61,578 nt of DNA from Methylobacterium sp. 10 (GCF_000519085.1 NZ_KI912577.1:1489688-1551265); one strand, 5' to 3'; positions 32,711 through 41,919 are shown, counted from the stretch's first letter. The notes: generated by a model from the letters alone, not told the origin. Translations and numbers: made by a program.

Positions 32711-33163
32711 TTAAAGTTTGGCACCCGATAGCAGCCGCCCGTCCGGCAGGATCGGACTAGTGATCGCTGCCGCCGCTGCCGCCTCCGTCGCCACGCCGGC
32801 TCCGATGCTCAGCGCTTCCAACAGGCCGAGGGCGTAGTATTGCCCTGCGGCGACAGCCGCCACCGTCAGGGCGATGGTGAGCACGCTCTTTAAAGCGTCG
32901 CCTTGGGGGACGATTCGAATAAGGACATGCATCCCGGCCTTGGCGCGGACGCGGTGCCAGTTCTGGGCTTCAACAACATGACCGTCGATCGTCACCCGGA
33001 CGTAGCCAGATCCGAGCGAGCGCGCGGCTGGTAGCGTCTCGTCCACCATCTCGGCGATCGACTGGCCCGGTAGAACAGTGAGCTTCACGCGATCCCGTGT
33101 GGGATCGAACATGTGCGGGATCGCGAGAACCTGGATGGTGTTTGGCGCGCTCTCAAGCTGCAT
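32711..33163 (-). CDS. Phage tail-tip type protein fragment
   Basis: 150 residues. VLAIPHMFDPTRDRVKLTVL, a glycine-rich middle and a hydrophobic segment (VLTIALTVAAVAAGQYYAL) resemble the N-terminal part of tail-tip/host-specificity proteins of alphaproteobacterial prophages and gene transfer-like elements, which are far longer. The frame ends soon after the hydrophobic segment, so it is probably truncated. No other tail gene survives next to it; the IS481 remnant lies just upstream of it on the same strand. Confidence 0.5.
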   Translation of the reverse strand: MQLESAPNTIQVLAIPHMFDPTRDRVKLTVLPGQSIAEMVDETLPAARSLGSGYVRVTIDGHVVEAQNWHRVRAKAGMHVLIRIVPQGDALKSVLTIALTVAAVAAGQYYALGLLEALSIGAGVATEAAAAAAITSPILPDGRLLSGAKL

Positions 33164-33234
33164 CGGCGTGCACTCCCACGATCGGCTCTTACCAACGGTG
33201 GACGATGCGGGTCGAGATGCCGTCTCGCGTCACA

Positions 33235-33925
33235 CTAGGTGTATGGTCCCAGGCTGAGCTGTGACGGGTCGATCCCGAAGCGATCGGGCTCTTTCGTCCA
33301 GGCGTTGAGGATGAACTCGGTGGGTGTCAGGCCGCGCAGAGTCTTGAGCCTGCGGGCATGGTTGTAGGCATCGACGAACAGATGCAGGTGCGCTCGGAGT
33401 TGGTCATGGCTGTCGTAAGGGTAGCGTTTTACCGTTGCGTCCTTGACCGTGCGGTTCATTCGCTCGACTTGCCCATTGGTCAAAGGATGGCTCACCTTGG
33501 TTAGGCGGTGGTCGATGCCATGTTCGTCGCAGACACGATCAAAGATATGCTGGCTATCGTAGATACCCCGCTGGCGTGACGTGAACTGAATGCCATTGTC
33601 TGTCAGGACAGTATGGATGCGGCGAGGACCGAATCAGGTGCGGGATCGTTGGCTGTAGACCTTGGAGGCAATCGTCGAGCGGGAGCAGTGCGTGCCGGCG
33701 GAACGCGACAATGATCGCCTCCTCCTCGACCGTGAGGACGGTGGAGCGCGGCTCCTTGGGGCCCATCCGGGCGTCTGCCGTCGTTACCCGCTTACGCCAC
33801 TTCTGCACCATCGTCGGACTGACGCCGTAACGCCGGGCCAGCGCCCTTACGCTCTCTTCACGTAACTGGATCGCGCGACGGATTGCCTCCGTCGTAGTGG
33901 CGCTTCCATGGAGAACCTAGCCCAT
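33235..33925 (-). pseudogene. IS481-family transposase, degenerate
   Basis: Starting at 33925 the minus strand reads MG, a TAG stop in place of the third codon, then VLHGSATTTEAIRRAIQ, and on through the HTH part ending LQPTIPHLIRSS near 33630. The central part with the first catalytic aspartate is deleted. The frame resumes with LTDNGIQFTSRQRGIYDSQ and ends HPLTNGQVERMNRTVKDA to the stop at 33235. With a nonsense codon, a large deletion and a shift it cannot be active. Confidence 0.8.
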
Positions 33926-33974
33926 AGCGCATCCCTCGCAGAATGGTGCTCAACGGTACCACCACACCGCGGGA

Positions 33975-34661
33975 TCAAACACCTAGACCGCAAGCAGCCT
34001 CCACCACGTCCGGGTCGCTGAAGATCCGGGAGCCGACGTCGCGGTCGCCCGTGGCGACGAGGACGGCGTCCGCACCGGTCCAGTGCACGAACTCCTTGGC
34101 ATCCTGCAGTGCGAGGAGGACATCCGCGACATCGCCGAAGTCGACCGGTCGCTCGGACAGAAAGACGATGCGGTTCACGTCCAACTCTCTGAGCCGTGGC
34201 GCGAGTGACGCCCAATGGCCCGTCCCGGCCCTGGGGGTGAGGGCGTAGAGTTGGCGCAGCTTTTCCAGGCGCCTGGGCCGGTCGCCACAGCCCCCCTTCC
34301 TGCAAACGCCTGCGCAGATCCGCGTCTGCGGAAGCCTGAGCAGGGCTGGGATTATCGCAGATGGAGATAACGAGACGGAATCCGAGTTTCACGTCATGCT
34401 CGACAGCAATGCGGATGGGGACTTGTTCCCCCGGTCGGATCAAGCCCGGCTCTACTTCCCATTCCTCGGACAGGGAGGTGAGTCATTCCTCGCGCAGGAA
34501 GACATGGCCCAACTCGACTGGAGAGGATCGAGCCCCGACAGGAGGCCGCGTATGCCCGGTTTGACCCTGCGGGGCGGAAACTTCAGCAAGGCCCCCAGTC
34601 CTTCTTGCGAGGCTGGTGGGCATGCGGAGGCCTGCGCGCCGGTGGGCACGGTGATGGTCAT
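33975..34661 (-). pseudogene. Frameshifted gene of unknown family
   Basis: From ATG 34661 (AGGAAAACATC before it) the product begins MTITVPTGAQASACPPASQE. The reading then needs a shift near 34500 and passes a TGA after VFLREE. It continues as LTSLSEEWEVEPGLIRPGEQ and LVISICDNPSPAQ, shifts again near 34295, and ends as LYALTPRAGTGHWASLAPRL, then VDFGDVADVLLALQDAKEF and ADAVLVATGDRD. The joined protein would be about 225 residues. I do not recognise the family; the last third has strand-helix pattern with GDRD and might be a nucleotide- or nuclease-type fold, but that is a guess. Confidence 0.45.
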
Positions 34662-35014
34662 GATGTTTTCCTGAGTTCGAAGGGAGCGGAAGGGACCCGA
34701 ACTCCGGCTCGAGCGCGACGGCGCTGGAGCTTTCGTCCTGGTGTGTTCTTCCTGGGATTTGCGTCGGATACCCCGACACCCTTCTCGACAGTCCTTCTCA
34801 AAAGGCGTCGCGCATGCAGCCGGCCACGTCATTTCGGAAGAACGAAAACCAAAATTATACTCTCTGCTTCCAACTTAATCTGGCCGCGTAATTTATCAAT
34901 GCGCGGATGAACCATGCTTCGACACCGATCCACAAGCCGCGTCTCGATCCATCCTCCTGCCGCACGAAATGCCCAAGCCATTCAATCCAGCTGGCTCGCA
35001 GCATAGTCGCATCC
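34662..35014. other. Intergenic stretch between the broken gene and the first TetR-box promoter
   Basis: No gene seen on either strand. The open frames here have no domain-like text. Confidence 0.4.
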
Positions 35015-35043
35015 TTGACCCGATAGTGAATGATCATTATCAG
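35015..35043 (+). promoter_or_regulatory. Promoter with embedded 18-bp operator, copy 1
   Basis: -35 TTGACC (35015-35020), a 17-base spacer and -10 TATCAG (35038-35043). The spacer holds the operator ATAGTGAATGATCATTAT (35023-35040), the exact reverse complement of the copy at 40022. It lies 146 bp before the DUF3313 lipoprotein gene. Confidence 0.65.
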
Positions 35044-35188
35044 GGCTTGGCGACTCCTGTTTGGCACAATCGGAGAGGGGCTAACTGCCAACGGCCGTGA
35101 CGTGACCGCAGCAAGCCTGCTCGTGCGACCGCTGACCGGAAAGTCTTATGAGAGTCGCCAAGTCTCCTTAGATAGAATTGGAACGACG

Positions 35189-35854
35189 ATGTACTGGATG
35201 CGACCGTTAAAGTCACTCACCATACTGGCTCTGGTCGGCGCTGTTACAGGATGCAACACCTACGAGCCGGTAAAGTATACGGGCCTGGAATCTAGCGGCG
35301 TTATGCGTGCTGACTCAGAAAACGTATCGGGCCGAGTGCCTTATAGCTATAACTCTCATGTAAATTGGCAGAGATACAATAGTATCTTATTTGACCGCGT
35401 GTCGATCTATAGGGGGGCGGACCAGCAGTTCGGTGATCTCAGCGACGCTGACAAGGCGGAGCTCGCTGCGTATATGCAGGAACAATTCGAAGAGAAGGCT
35501 CGCGCAAGCTTCCAAATTGCCAGCAAGCGCGCACCAGGCACCCTTAGGGTGCGCCTGACCTTGACAGGAGCCAAGGCCAACACGCCGGTTCTCGGCACCT
35601 TATCCCGAGTCGACATCGCAGGCGGTATATACAACGGCGTGCAGACGGTTCGAGGAAAAGAGGGTAGCATGACAGGGTCAATTATTTACGCCGTTGAGAT
35701 CTTCGACGCTGCAACCAACAAACTACTAAAGGCCTACGTCTCTAAGCAGTACCCCAGCCCGATGAACATCGCTGCTAGCGTCAGGCCGCTCGATGCTTCG
35801 AAGAATGGGATCGAAAAGGGCGCCGAAGAGTTCGCCGCGAACCTTAGATCTTAG
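35189..35854 (+). CDS. DUF3313 family lipoprotein
   Basis: 221 residues from ATG 35189 (ATG 35198 also possible). A lipoprotein signal peptide (LKSLTILALVGAVTGC) gives the lipobox VTGC, so the mature protein starts at the cysteine and is probably anchored in the outer membrane. The remaining 195 residues match the DUF3313 layout, with a helical middle (LSDADKAELAAYMQEQFEEK), the strand TLRVRLTLTGAKANTPVL, and the C-terminal GSIIYAVEIFDAATNKLL. Function is unknown. It is the first gene after operator copy 1, so TetR control is likely. Confidence 0.8.
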   Translation: MYWMRPLKSLTILALVGAVTGCNTYEPVKYTGLESSGVMRADSENVSGRVPYSYNSHVNWQRYNSILFDRVSIYRGADQQFGDLSDADKAELAAYMQEQFEEKARASFQIASKRAPGTLRVRLTLTGAKANTPVLGTLSRVDIAGGIYNGVQTVRGKEGSMTGSIIYAVEIFDAATNKLLKAYVSKQYPSPMNIAASVRPLDASKNGIEKGAEEFAANLRS

Positions 35855-36010
35855 CGTGTCAGGTTGAGACTCCGTGACGACCGGCGATCTCGCTCATTTC
35901 GTCTGAGTTTGGCTTGGGACCGACATCTAGATTCCCTAAATAATCGGGATGGACGGCTGACGACGATAGTTGCCCACTGTCATTTGCCTGCTTGGAAAAA
36001 TCGGCCTCAC

Positions 36011-37216
36011 ATGTATTGTCCTATCGACCCAGTGCGCGACATAAGCAAGCGACTCATCGAGCAAGCCACGGCTACGGATGACGGCGCACGCCTGATCGAT
36101 GAATGTTGCACAGCGCTTACCGCGGCTGGATTGTCCCTAGCGTGGTTGAGCATGGCTATTCGGACAATTGAGCCGGGAACGCGCGGCATTAACGCCACGT
36201 GGCGCCGCGGCGAGAAGATGGTCTTGGAACAGGATGGGAGCGGTCAAGACCGGGAGTCTGTCTTCAAGCTCGGTCCCATACATTCCCTGCTCGCGGATGG
36301 GCGGCGCTTCCGCCGCTGGCGTCTCAACGGAGCGGAAAGCTTGCAAGCCTTCCCTCTCTTGCAAAAGCTACGGTCGGAAGGAATTACAGATTACGTTCTG
36401 CATGTCGTTGATTTTGCGCCGGGCACTGCTCTGATCGGCGTCGGTATCGCCCTTGCAAGTGACTGCCCAACCGGATTCTCGGATGCTGGATTGGCCGCCT
36501 TCGACGAGGTACTGCCAGCCCTCGCATTGGTGATTAGCAAGCTCAGTTTATCGAGGACGCTGCGGCAAACCTTAACATCCTATCTTGGGCCACAAACGGC
36601 CATGCGGGTTTTGAATGGTCAAAGCCGGCGTGGTGAGGGCAAAACCATCTCGGCTGCGCTACTCCTCGTTGATCTGAGGGCGTTCACCGCATTGTCTGAG
36701 CGGGAGGATCCGCAACGGGTCGTGGAGTGGCTCGACGAGCATTTTGAGGCTTTGGGCGAACCGGTCGCGGAGTATGGCGGAGAGATCCTGAAATTCCTCG
36801 GTGATGGATTCCTGGCTATTTTTCCGGCCCATGAAACGACCGAAATTCCCTGCGGGGTCTGCGAGAAGGCCCTTACTGCTGCCACATCAGCTATGCAGCG
36901 CAATCGCGCCTTAAACCAACGTCGACTGCTATTCGACCAGCCTGCGCTACACGCCGATTTGGTTCTTCACTTTGGACGCGTGGTCTACGGAAATGTTGGG
37001 ACAAGCCGGCGGCTGGATTTTACGGTCATCGGCCCGGCGGTAAATGAAGCAAGCCGTATTGAAAGACTTTGCGAGGACACTGGGCATAGCCTGCTTCTGT
37101 CCGACAGCTTTGTTGGAAGATGCGGCCGAGACTTTCTCTCCGTCGGACGTTTCTCCCTGCGAGGATTGGAGTGTACTCAGCAGGTATGGACTTTACCAGG
37201 GCCGGCCCTGGAATAA
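36011..37216 (+). CDS. Class III adenylate/guanylate cyclase
   Basis: 401 residues from ATG 36011; the frame open from 35864 has no domain text. The N-terminal 200 residues are a sensor-like region with no recognised family, shared with rhizobial cyclases. The catalytic domain has the metal aspartates D221 (LLLVDLRAFTALSE) and D265 (LKFLGDGFLAIF), and the DFTVIGPAVNEASRIERL block that carries the transition-state asparagine and arginine. All catalytic positions look intact, so cAMP production is expected. It is soluble. It lies 156 bp after the DUF3313 gene on the same strand. Confidence 0.87.
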   Translation: MYCPIDPVRDISKRLIEQATATDDGARLIDECCTALTAAGLSLAWLSMAIRTIEPGTRGINATWRRGEKMVLEQDGSGQDRESVFKLGPIHSLLADGRRFRRWRLNGAESLQAFPLLQKLRSEGITDYVLHVVDFAPGTALIGVGIALASDCPTGFSDAGLAAFDEVLPALALVISKLSLSRTLRQTLTSYLGPQTAMRVLNGQSRRGEGKTISAALLLVDLRAFTALSEREDPQRVVEWLDEHFEALGEPVAEYGGEILKFLGDGFLAIFPAHETTEIPCGVCEKALTAATSAMQRNRALNQRRLLFDQPALHADLVLHFGRVVYGNVGTSRRLDFTVIGPAVNEASRIERLCEDTGHSLLLSDSFVGRCGRDFLSVGRFSLRGLECTQQVWTLPGPALE

Positions 37217-37660
37217 ACTTATTTGAGCTTCATCCCGTATTATTTCAATTTATTACGCCGTGAATTGTCGCTATTGATGTCATGCGGGCGACAAAGAGCT
37301 TTGATCAAAACATTCGCGACTTGATAGAAGAGCGCTGACGTGGGCTCGCCACACCTAATGACGGGCTCAGATGCAGTCTAACGGTCGAGCAAGACAAAAT
37401 GGCAACTCAAATCTAGAATACCATAAATAAGAGCGCTTTCCGCCAAAGTGGATGCCGGTTCAGTGGAATAGATTGCGTTAGAACAAAGTTCTAGAACTGT
37501 ACCCGCTCTAAAGTGGCATGGTGCTGCTTTAGGGATTTGGTGCGACATGAACGGACGGGTCGGCCATAAATGGGCTCCCGGGATCATTCGCACTCTTGTG
37601 TTCTAAAACACATCCCATGCGTGGCACTTCTACATCTGAAATTTTTACAGTGCGGTTTCA
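37217..37660. other. Intergenic stretch with a repeat copy
   Basis: No gene seen. The type 1 repeat at 37430-37500 is the only recognisable element. Confidence 0.45.
37430..37500 (+). repeat. Dispersed intergenic repeat, type 1, copy 2
   Basis: AGAGCGCTTTCCGCCAAAGT and GGATGCCGGTTCAG match the copy at 1118, and the run continues with the TTCTAGAAC palindrome often seen at the far end of such rhizobial repeats. Confidence 0.6.
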
Positions 37661-37689
37661 TTGACACGATAATGACCATTCACTATCTT
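37661..37689 (+). promoter_or_regulatory. Promoter with embedded 18-bp operator, copy 2
   Basis: -35 TTGACA (37661-37666), a 17-base spacer and -10 TATCTT (37684-37689). The operator ATAATGACCATTCACTAT fills 37669-37686. It is 122 bp before the small membrane-protein gene at 37811. Confidence 0.7.
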
Positions 37690-37810
37690 TGTTAGGTGTC
37701 GTGGGGGGGCGCTTACCGTGGTGGACTGATCGCCGAAGCTAACCGCAGGGCGCATCTGTTGTAGCAATTCGCAAGTTCCGGATGCGTCGTAAGTGATGGA
37801 GGACGTTGCA

Positions 37811-38125
37811 ATGTCCATAGTAAATCCGGCTCCGATCGAAAAATCATCGAAGACTTTTTCAGGCACTTCGCAAGAACATTTGGCTCGCCAAATGCCTACC
37901 CCTTACGTTAGGCGGCTCGCCTACTTTTTTGCATTGGTGGCTGTAGCCGTCTGCAGTCTCACGATAGCTGAGCCGCTCAGGCGGGCCGAGCCCTTCATCG
38001 GAAGCCGGATCGCTGACATGTTCGTGTTCTCGCTTCTGCGGAATGATCCAGAGCGCCTCGTACCTACGTTCGCGACTGCCCAGGTGCCCTCCCGTGTTCG
38101 ATCCAATGCGGCGGGGCCGCTATAA
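37811..38125 (+). CDS. Small single-pass membrane protein of unknown function
   Basis: 104 residues from ATG 37811, preceded by GGAGGACG. After a polar start of about 38 residues there is one hydrophobic segment (LAYFFALVAVAVCSLTIAEPL), then an amphipathic tail (EPFIGSRIADMFVFSLLRND) and a polar end. No family is recognised. It is expressed from operator copy 2 if that promoter is used. The earlier in-frame start at 37796 lacks a ribosome site. Confidence 0.55.
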   Translation: MSIVNPAPIEKSSKTFSGTSQEHLARQMPTPYVRRLAYFFALVAVAVCSLTIAEPLRRAEPFIGSRIADMFVFSLLRNDPERLVPTFATAQVPSRVRSNAAGPL

Positions 38126-38423
38126 TGAATCGCTAAGGGCATCACGCGCTTCAGTGCGCTCCAGAGCCGAAAACCGGACCGTAAAGATCGCTCACAGGTC
38201 GTTGAAATTACGACATGTTCGATTGAGCCAATCCACGCGCTGTAAGCTTACAAATTTTCATTCGCTACAGCGAGTTGAATGTCGGTTTTGCGCAGCCCAT
38301 TGGGGATTTAATTTTTTAAATCTCTAATTCACCTGCAAATGCCGTGCTCGAAGCTTGCCGCATGTCCGAGCGATAGCGTCGGCGCGCGAAACGATTCCCA
38401 TAGAAGATCGAGGCGTACGCGTC

Positions 38424-39503
38424 ATGAATGCCCTCAACGAACCGATCGCCCTACGCTTGAAAGACCTGACTAAGGCGGCAGGCGTGCCGTTCCCGGCCAG
38501 CGCCAATCCGGACCTGACGCTACGTGGCGGAGCCAGCCTGGAGACCGCAGAACCCTGGAATCTCGCTTACATGGACGACCATCGGTACGCAGCTCCGCTG
38601 CGCAGAACCCGCGCAGGCGCATGCATTGTCTCCGATCGTTTCGCCGACTTGGTGCCCCCGCAAACGGTGGCCATCGTGGTGAAGGATCCGCCTATGGCCT
38701 ACGCTATAATGCTATCCAGGCTTCATCCGGACCTTATGCGGCCCAAGCCGCATCTCGCAAGGGCCGGAGATCGGACGGACGGGCTCATCCATACCGGCGC
38801 CCGTATCGAGCCTGGTGTCCTCCTCGATCCGACCGTGGTCATTGGCGACCGCGTGACCATAGGGGCCGGGACCACGGTCGGGGCTCATTCTGTGATCGGA
38901 CCCGACGTTAGTATCGGTCAAGACTGCTCCATCGGTGCTGGAACCACGATCGTGCGAAGCGATATTGGCAGCCGGACGATCATTCATCCTGGGGTCCGCG
39001 TCGGCCAAGACGGCTTTGGCTTCGCAATGGGCGCCAAAGGCCACTTTAAGGTTCCCCAACTCGGTCGCGTCGTCATCGGGAGCGACGTCGAGATCGGCGC
39101 GAATACGACGGTCGACCGCGGCAGCGGGCGCGATACCTTGATAGGAAACGGGACGAAGATCGATAATCTAGTCCAGATAGCCCACAACGTACGGATCGGG
39201 TGCCACTGCATCATTGTCGCTCAAGTCGGCATCGCCGGCTCGACCGTTCTTGAGGACGGCGTAGTGGTCGGCGGCCAAAGCGCTATCGCAGGTCACCTGA
39301 TTATCGGTCGCGGCGCCCAACTCGCCGCAGCCTCAAAGCTGATGCGGGATGTCCCTGCCGGCGAGCGTTGGGGCGGGATGCCGGCCAAGCCAATCCGAAC
39401 TTGGTTCCGCGAGCAGATGACCCTCACAAAGCTCGCGGAGCGTTCCGCCGCTTCCCATGAAGTTGAATGGTGGGCCTCGTCTGGCCCCGACTCGAAAGTT
39501 TGA
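38424..39503 (+). CDS. lpxD: UDP-3-O-acylglucosamine N-acyltransferase, accessory LpxD
   Basis: 359 residues from ATG 38424. The N-terminal uridine-binding domain (about 10-100) is followed by a left-handed beta helix of hexapeptide repeats ([20 protein letters not shown]). It carries catalytic H254 in [10 protein letters not shown] and the GQDGFGFA loop (194-201). It would add an N-linked hydroxyacyl chain to the lipid A precursor. The usual lpxD stands in a bamA-lpxD-fabZ-lpxA cluster; here it stands alone amid island genes. It is therefore probably a second copy with a different acyl preference, or one used under TetR control. It is 298 bp after the 37811 gene. Confidence 0.85.
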   Translation: MNALNEPIALRLKDLTKAAGVPFPASANPDLTLRGGASLETAEPWNLAYMDDHRYAAPLRRTRAGACIVSDRFADLVPPQTVAIVVKDPPMAYAIMLSRLHPDLMRPKPHLARAGDRTDGLIHTGARIEPGVLLDPTVVIGDRVTIGAGTTVGAHSVIGPDVSIGQDCSIGAGTTIVRSDIGSRTIIHPGVRVGQDGFGFAMGAKGHFKVPQLGRVVIGSDVEIGANTTVDRGSGRDTLIGNGTKIDNLVQIAHNVRIGCHCIIVAQVGIAGSTVLEDGVVVGGQSAIAGHLIIGRGAQLAAASKLMRDVPAGERWGGMPAKPIRTWFREQMTLTKLAERSAASHEVEWWASSGPDSKV

Positions 39504-39779
39504 GGCCGCCGCTATCCCAGTTGGCGACGTCCAACGCTCCCTTGGAGTTTTCCATGTCAGTTCTGACTTCAAACCTCGTCGTCGCACTATCCGCCTTTGG
39601 TCTTACATGCCCCGGCAGCCTAGTATTCCTTAGGTTGACTCCTGGAGGACTGCAACGGTACAGATTATACCTAAAATAACAGAACAAAAACCAGCGAATA
39701 AGATGCATCAAATGACTGCGTGTTACAGTTTAAACTCGCTAAAACCATAATAGAGTTATCTATCAAATGGAGTGATATT

Positions 39780-39872
39780 ATGCCACTGATGCAGGCTTTG
39801 CTTATATGGGTGCTTATCATCGCGCCACTTGCGCTATATATATATTACATCGATCTGTGGCGGCGGCTCTAA
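39780..39872 (+). CDS. 30-residue hydrophobic membrane peptide
   Basis: ATG 39780 starts 30 codons encoding MPLMQALLIWVLIIAPLALY and then a YIYYIDLWRRL tail: one membrane helix ended by a short aromatic and basic stretch, the pattern of bacterial small membrane proteins. GGAG lies about 7 bases upstream. It is in an AT-richer gap between lpxD and the TetR gene. No homologue is recalled. Confidence 0.45.
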   Translation: MPLMQALLIWVLIIAPLALYIYYIDLWRRL

Positions 39873-40013
39873 ATTACGCCTGGCGCAAGCATGGTCTTAC
39901 CGAAGGTGATTTTCTCCGTGGCGGAAGCGATTGAGGTGCGTCGCCACCGCATCTTGAGGGTGTCACTAAAGTGAAAGCATCGGACGTAATATCGTGGATA
40001 GTACCATCATCAA

Positions 40014-40042
40014 TTGAAATAATAATGATCATTCACTATTGT
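40014..40042 (+). promoter_or_regulatory. Promoter with embedded 18-bp operator, copy 3
   Basis: -35 TTGAAA (40014-40019), a 17-base spacer and -10 TATTGT (40037-40042); operator ATAATGATCATTCACTAT at 40022-40039. It is the first of two tandem promoters pointing to the TetR gene, about 320 bp before it. Confidence 0.65.
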
Positions 40043-40213
40043 CGCTCTACGTTAGAGGCCGCAGCGTCCAACTAGCCGTACTACCAAGCTGTAATGTGCT
40101 CTCGAATGCCGCGCCGCGCTGAGGGTACCTCCTCCGGCCTTTTTCCTCGAACCAAGGGCCGCATGAAGCGTCGAGGCGATCGACTGACATGAACTGCGCG
40201 TCGAAGAGGCACC

Positions 40214-40242
40214 GTGACATGATAATGACCAATCACTATGAT
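40214..40242 (+). promoter_or_regulatory. Promoter with embedded 18-bp operator, copy 4
   Basis: -35 GTGACA (40214-40219), a 17-base spacer and -10 TATGAT (40237-40242); operator ATAATGACCAATCACTAT at 40222-40239. It is the proximal promoter of the TetR gene, which starts at 40363. Confidence 0.65.
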
Positions 40243-40362
40243 GCGACTTGTGTTTCTGGCGTGCCAGTTCTCTTAAACTCGGCGTACGTCTTGCGGTTGG
40301 GAAAAGGTCGCATACGGCATGCCCACTGCGCGGCGGTCTGTGCGTGCAATGATGATGGAACG

Positions 40363-40986
40363 ATGATGAGCGCTCTCGCTAGTAACGCGACCAAGACGCC
40401 TCCTGCCTTCACAGCGCGTCAGGACCAGATCTTGGATGCGGCGGAGACCTGCTTCGTGCGCAACGGGTACCATCGCTCGACCATGCAGGATCTCGCCCGC
40501 GAAGCGTCGATGAGTTCGCCGAATATCTACCGCTACTTCGTCTCGAAGGAAGCGGTGCTACTATCGATGGCCGAGCGCGAACGCCGCCGCGCCACGGATC
40601 GCATAGCCGGTCTGGAAGCGGCAGGCGACAAGCGCGCGGCCTTGATGAGCATCATCGCCTACTACCATCTCGAGATTCCGCGCGAGGCCACCATCCTCCG
40701 GGTCGAGCTCTGGTCCGAGGCCACGCGCAATCCCGAGATCGGCGCCATCATGCAAGAGCGCGAGACGCAGAACGCGGCTTGGTTCATCGATACCCTGACT
40801 TCACTTGCAACATCCCCGCATTGCGACCCGGAGGCGCTCTACGAGGCGATTGTTGGGTTGCTGAAGGGCATCATCGTCAATCGGGCTGTTCTGCCCGATT
40901 ACGATCCCGCCCCTGCCGTCGCCCAACTCCACGCCCTTCTCGACGCGGGGCTCGCCGGACGTCTGCCGATCGAACCCTGGCGTTAG
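40363..40986 (+). CDS. TetR-family repressor of the 18-bp operator regulon
   Basis: 207 residues from ATG 40363 (ATG 40366 equally possible); GATGGAA precedes it. The HTH is clear: ARQDQILDAAETCFVRNGYH, then LAREASMSSPNIYRYFVSKE. The C-terminal 140 residues are the ligand domain (AcrR-like, with TILRVELWSEATRNPEIGAI). Its own gene is preceded by two promoters whose spacers hold the operator, so it very probably represses itself and the genes behind the copies at 35023 and 37669. The open frame from 40189 contains promoter copy 4 and cannot be the true start. Confidence 0.86.
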   Translation: MMSALASNATKTPPAFTARQDQILDAAETCFVRNGYHRSTMQDLAREASMSSPNIYRYFVSKEAVLLSMAERERRRATDRIAGLEAAGDKRAALMSIIAYYHLEIPREATILRVELWSEATRNPEIGAIMQERETQNAAWFIDTLTSLATSPHCDPEALYEAIVGLLKGIIVNRAVLPDYDPAPAVAQLHALLDAGLAGRLPIEPWR

Positions 40987-41125
40987 GCTCTACCAAAAGG
41001 TCGCCCCGCCCGGATTCCGCGGAGCCGCCGACTTTAAACCAGAGCACCCTGCTTTGAAGCTCCCCGTTCCGATGCGGATCGCGGGCTAGCGGACGGCTAC
41101 CCTAATCGAATGGAGAATTCGAGCA

Positions 41126-41734
41126 ATGATCATGATTCCTCCTCGTCTCGTAACGACTGTCCTAATCGCTGCGACTACCTTCTATGTGGTCGGGCCAAGC
41201 GTTGCTGAGGCTGCTGAGCCCATCGGAACCTGGCTCACCGAAGATGGGCGCGCGCGAGTGCGTACGGAACGTTGCGGACCCCAGGAAAAGAATTTGTGCG
41301 GCTACGTCGTCTGGGTTCCAAAAATGGGTTCCGAGAAGGGAAAACCTCGCAGTGACGCGGAGAATCCTGATCCAAGGAAGCAAGCCCGGCCAGTGCTCGG
41401 GCACCAAATGATAATGGGGCTAACGCCGAGCGAGGACAACCGCTACACCGGCAAGATCTACAATGCCGACAACGGCAAGCAATACGACGTCACCATATGG
41501 AGCGAAAAGGTAGGCGAGCTCTCGGTTGAAGGCTGCATGCTTGCTGTCCTGTGCGGTAAACAGACTTGGAAGAGAGTGGCGGATGTCCTGCCCGGACAAT
41601 TACAGGGGCCCACGGACGATGTGAACGGGCCGCGCGCGGATCGAGAATGGGCACCAAAGCATCCCGCGACAACGGCCAGCATTGCCCCCCGAAGGGACGC
41701 CGGGTCTGTGTCGACGTCTGCACCTAGCCGCTGA
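41126..41734 (+). CDS. DUF2147 family exported protein
   Basis: 202 residues. A signal peptide (LVTTVLIAATTFYVVGPSVAEA) precedes the DUF2147 domain: PIGTWLTEDGRARVRTERCG, LCGYVVWVPK, YTGKIYNADNGKQYDV and LSVEGCMLAVLCGKQTWKRV. The domain is a lipocalin-like barrel found in periplasmic proteins of rhizobia; its ligand is unknown. The last 45 residues are polar and likely disordered. ATG 41126 has GGAG ten bases upstream. Confidence 0.84.
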   Translation: MIMIPPRLVTTVLIAATTFYVVGPSVAEAAEPIGTWLTEDGRARVRTERCGPQEKNLCGYVVWVPKMGSEKGKPRSDAENPDPRKQARPVLGHQMIMGLTPSEDNRYTGKIYNADNGKQYDVTIWSEKVGELSVEGCMLAVLCGKQTWKRVADVLPGQLQGPTDDVNGPRADREWAPKHPATTASIAPRRDAGSVSTSAPSR

Positions 41735-41919
41735 TCTGCGCTGAGACAGCTCTCTCCATCACGGCCTCGACCAGAGCATTCCAGATCCGCGCAGCCTTGA
41801 AATCAGGCTCGCGGTTGGCACCGGTCGGTCGGCGCGGAAGCGCCCCCCTCTCGTCGCAGATCGACCGGTCGCTCCTCACGCAACACCATTGATCGACAGT
41901 TGGAACGGAGCTCGCATCC

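Noticed and set aside
37300..37335. TTGATCAAAA as an FNR box near 37303
   Set aside because: The half-sites are not spaced by four bases and no gene start follows within promoter distance.
41120..41140. Fifth copy of the TetR operator at the start of the DUF2147 gene (CAATGATCATGATT)
   Set aside because: Only nine bases match, it overlaps the start codon, and there is no -35/-10 arrangement around it.
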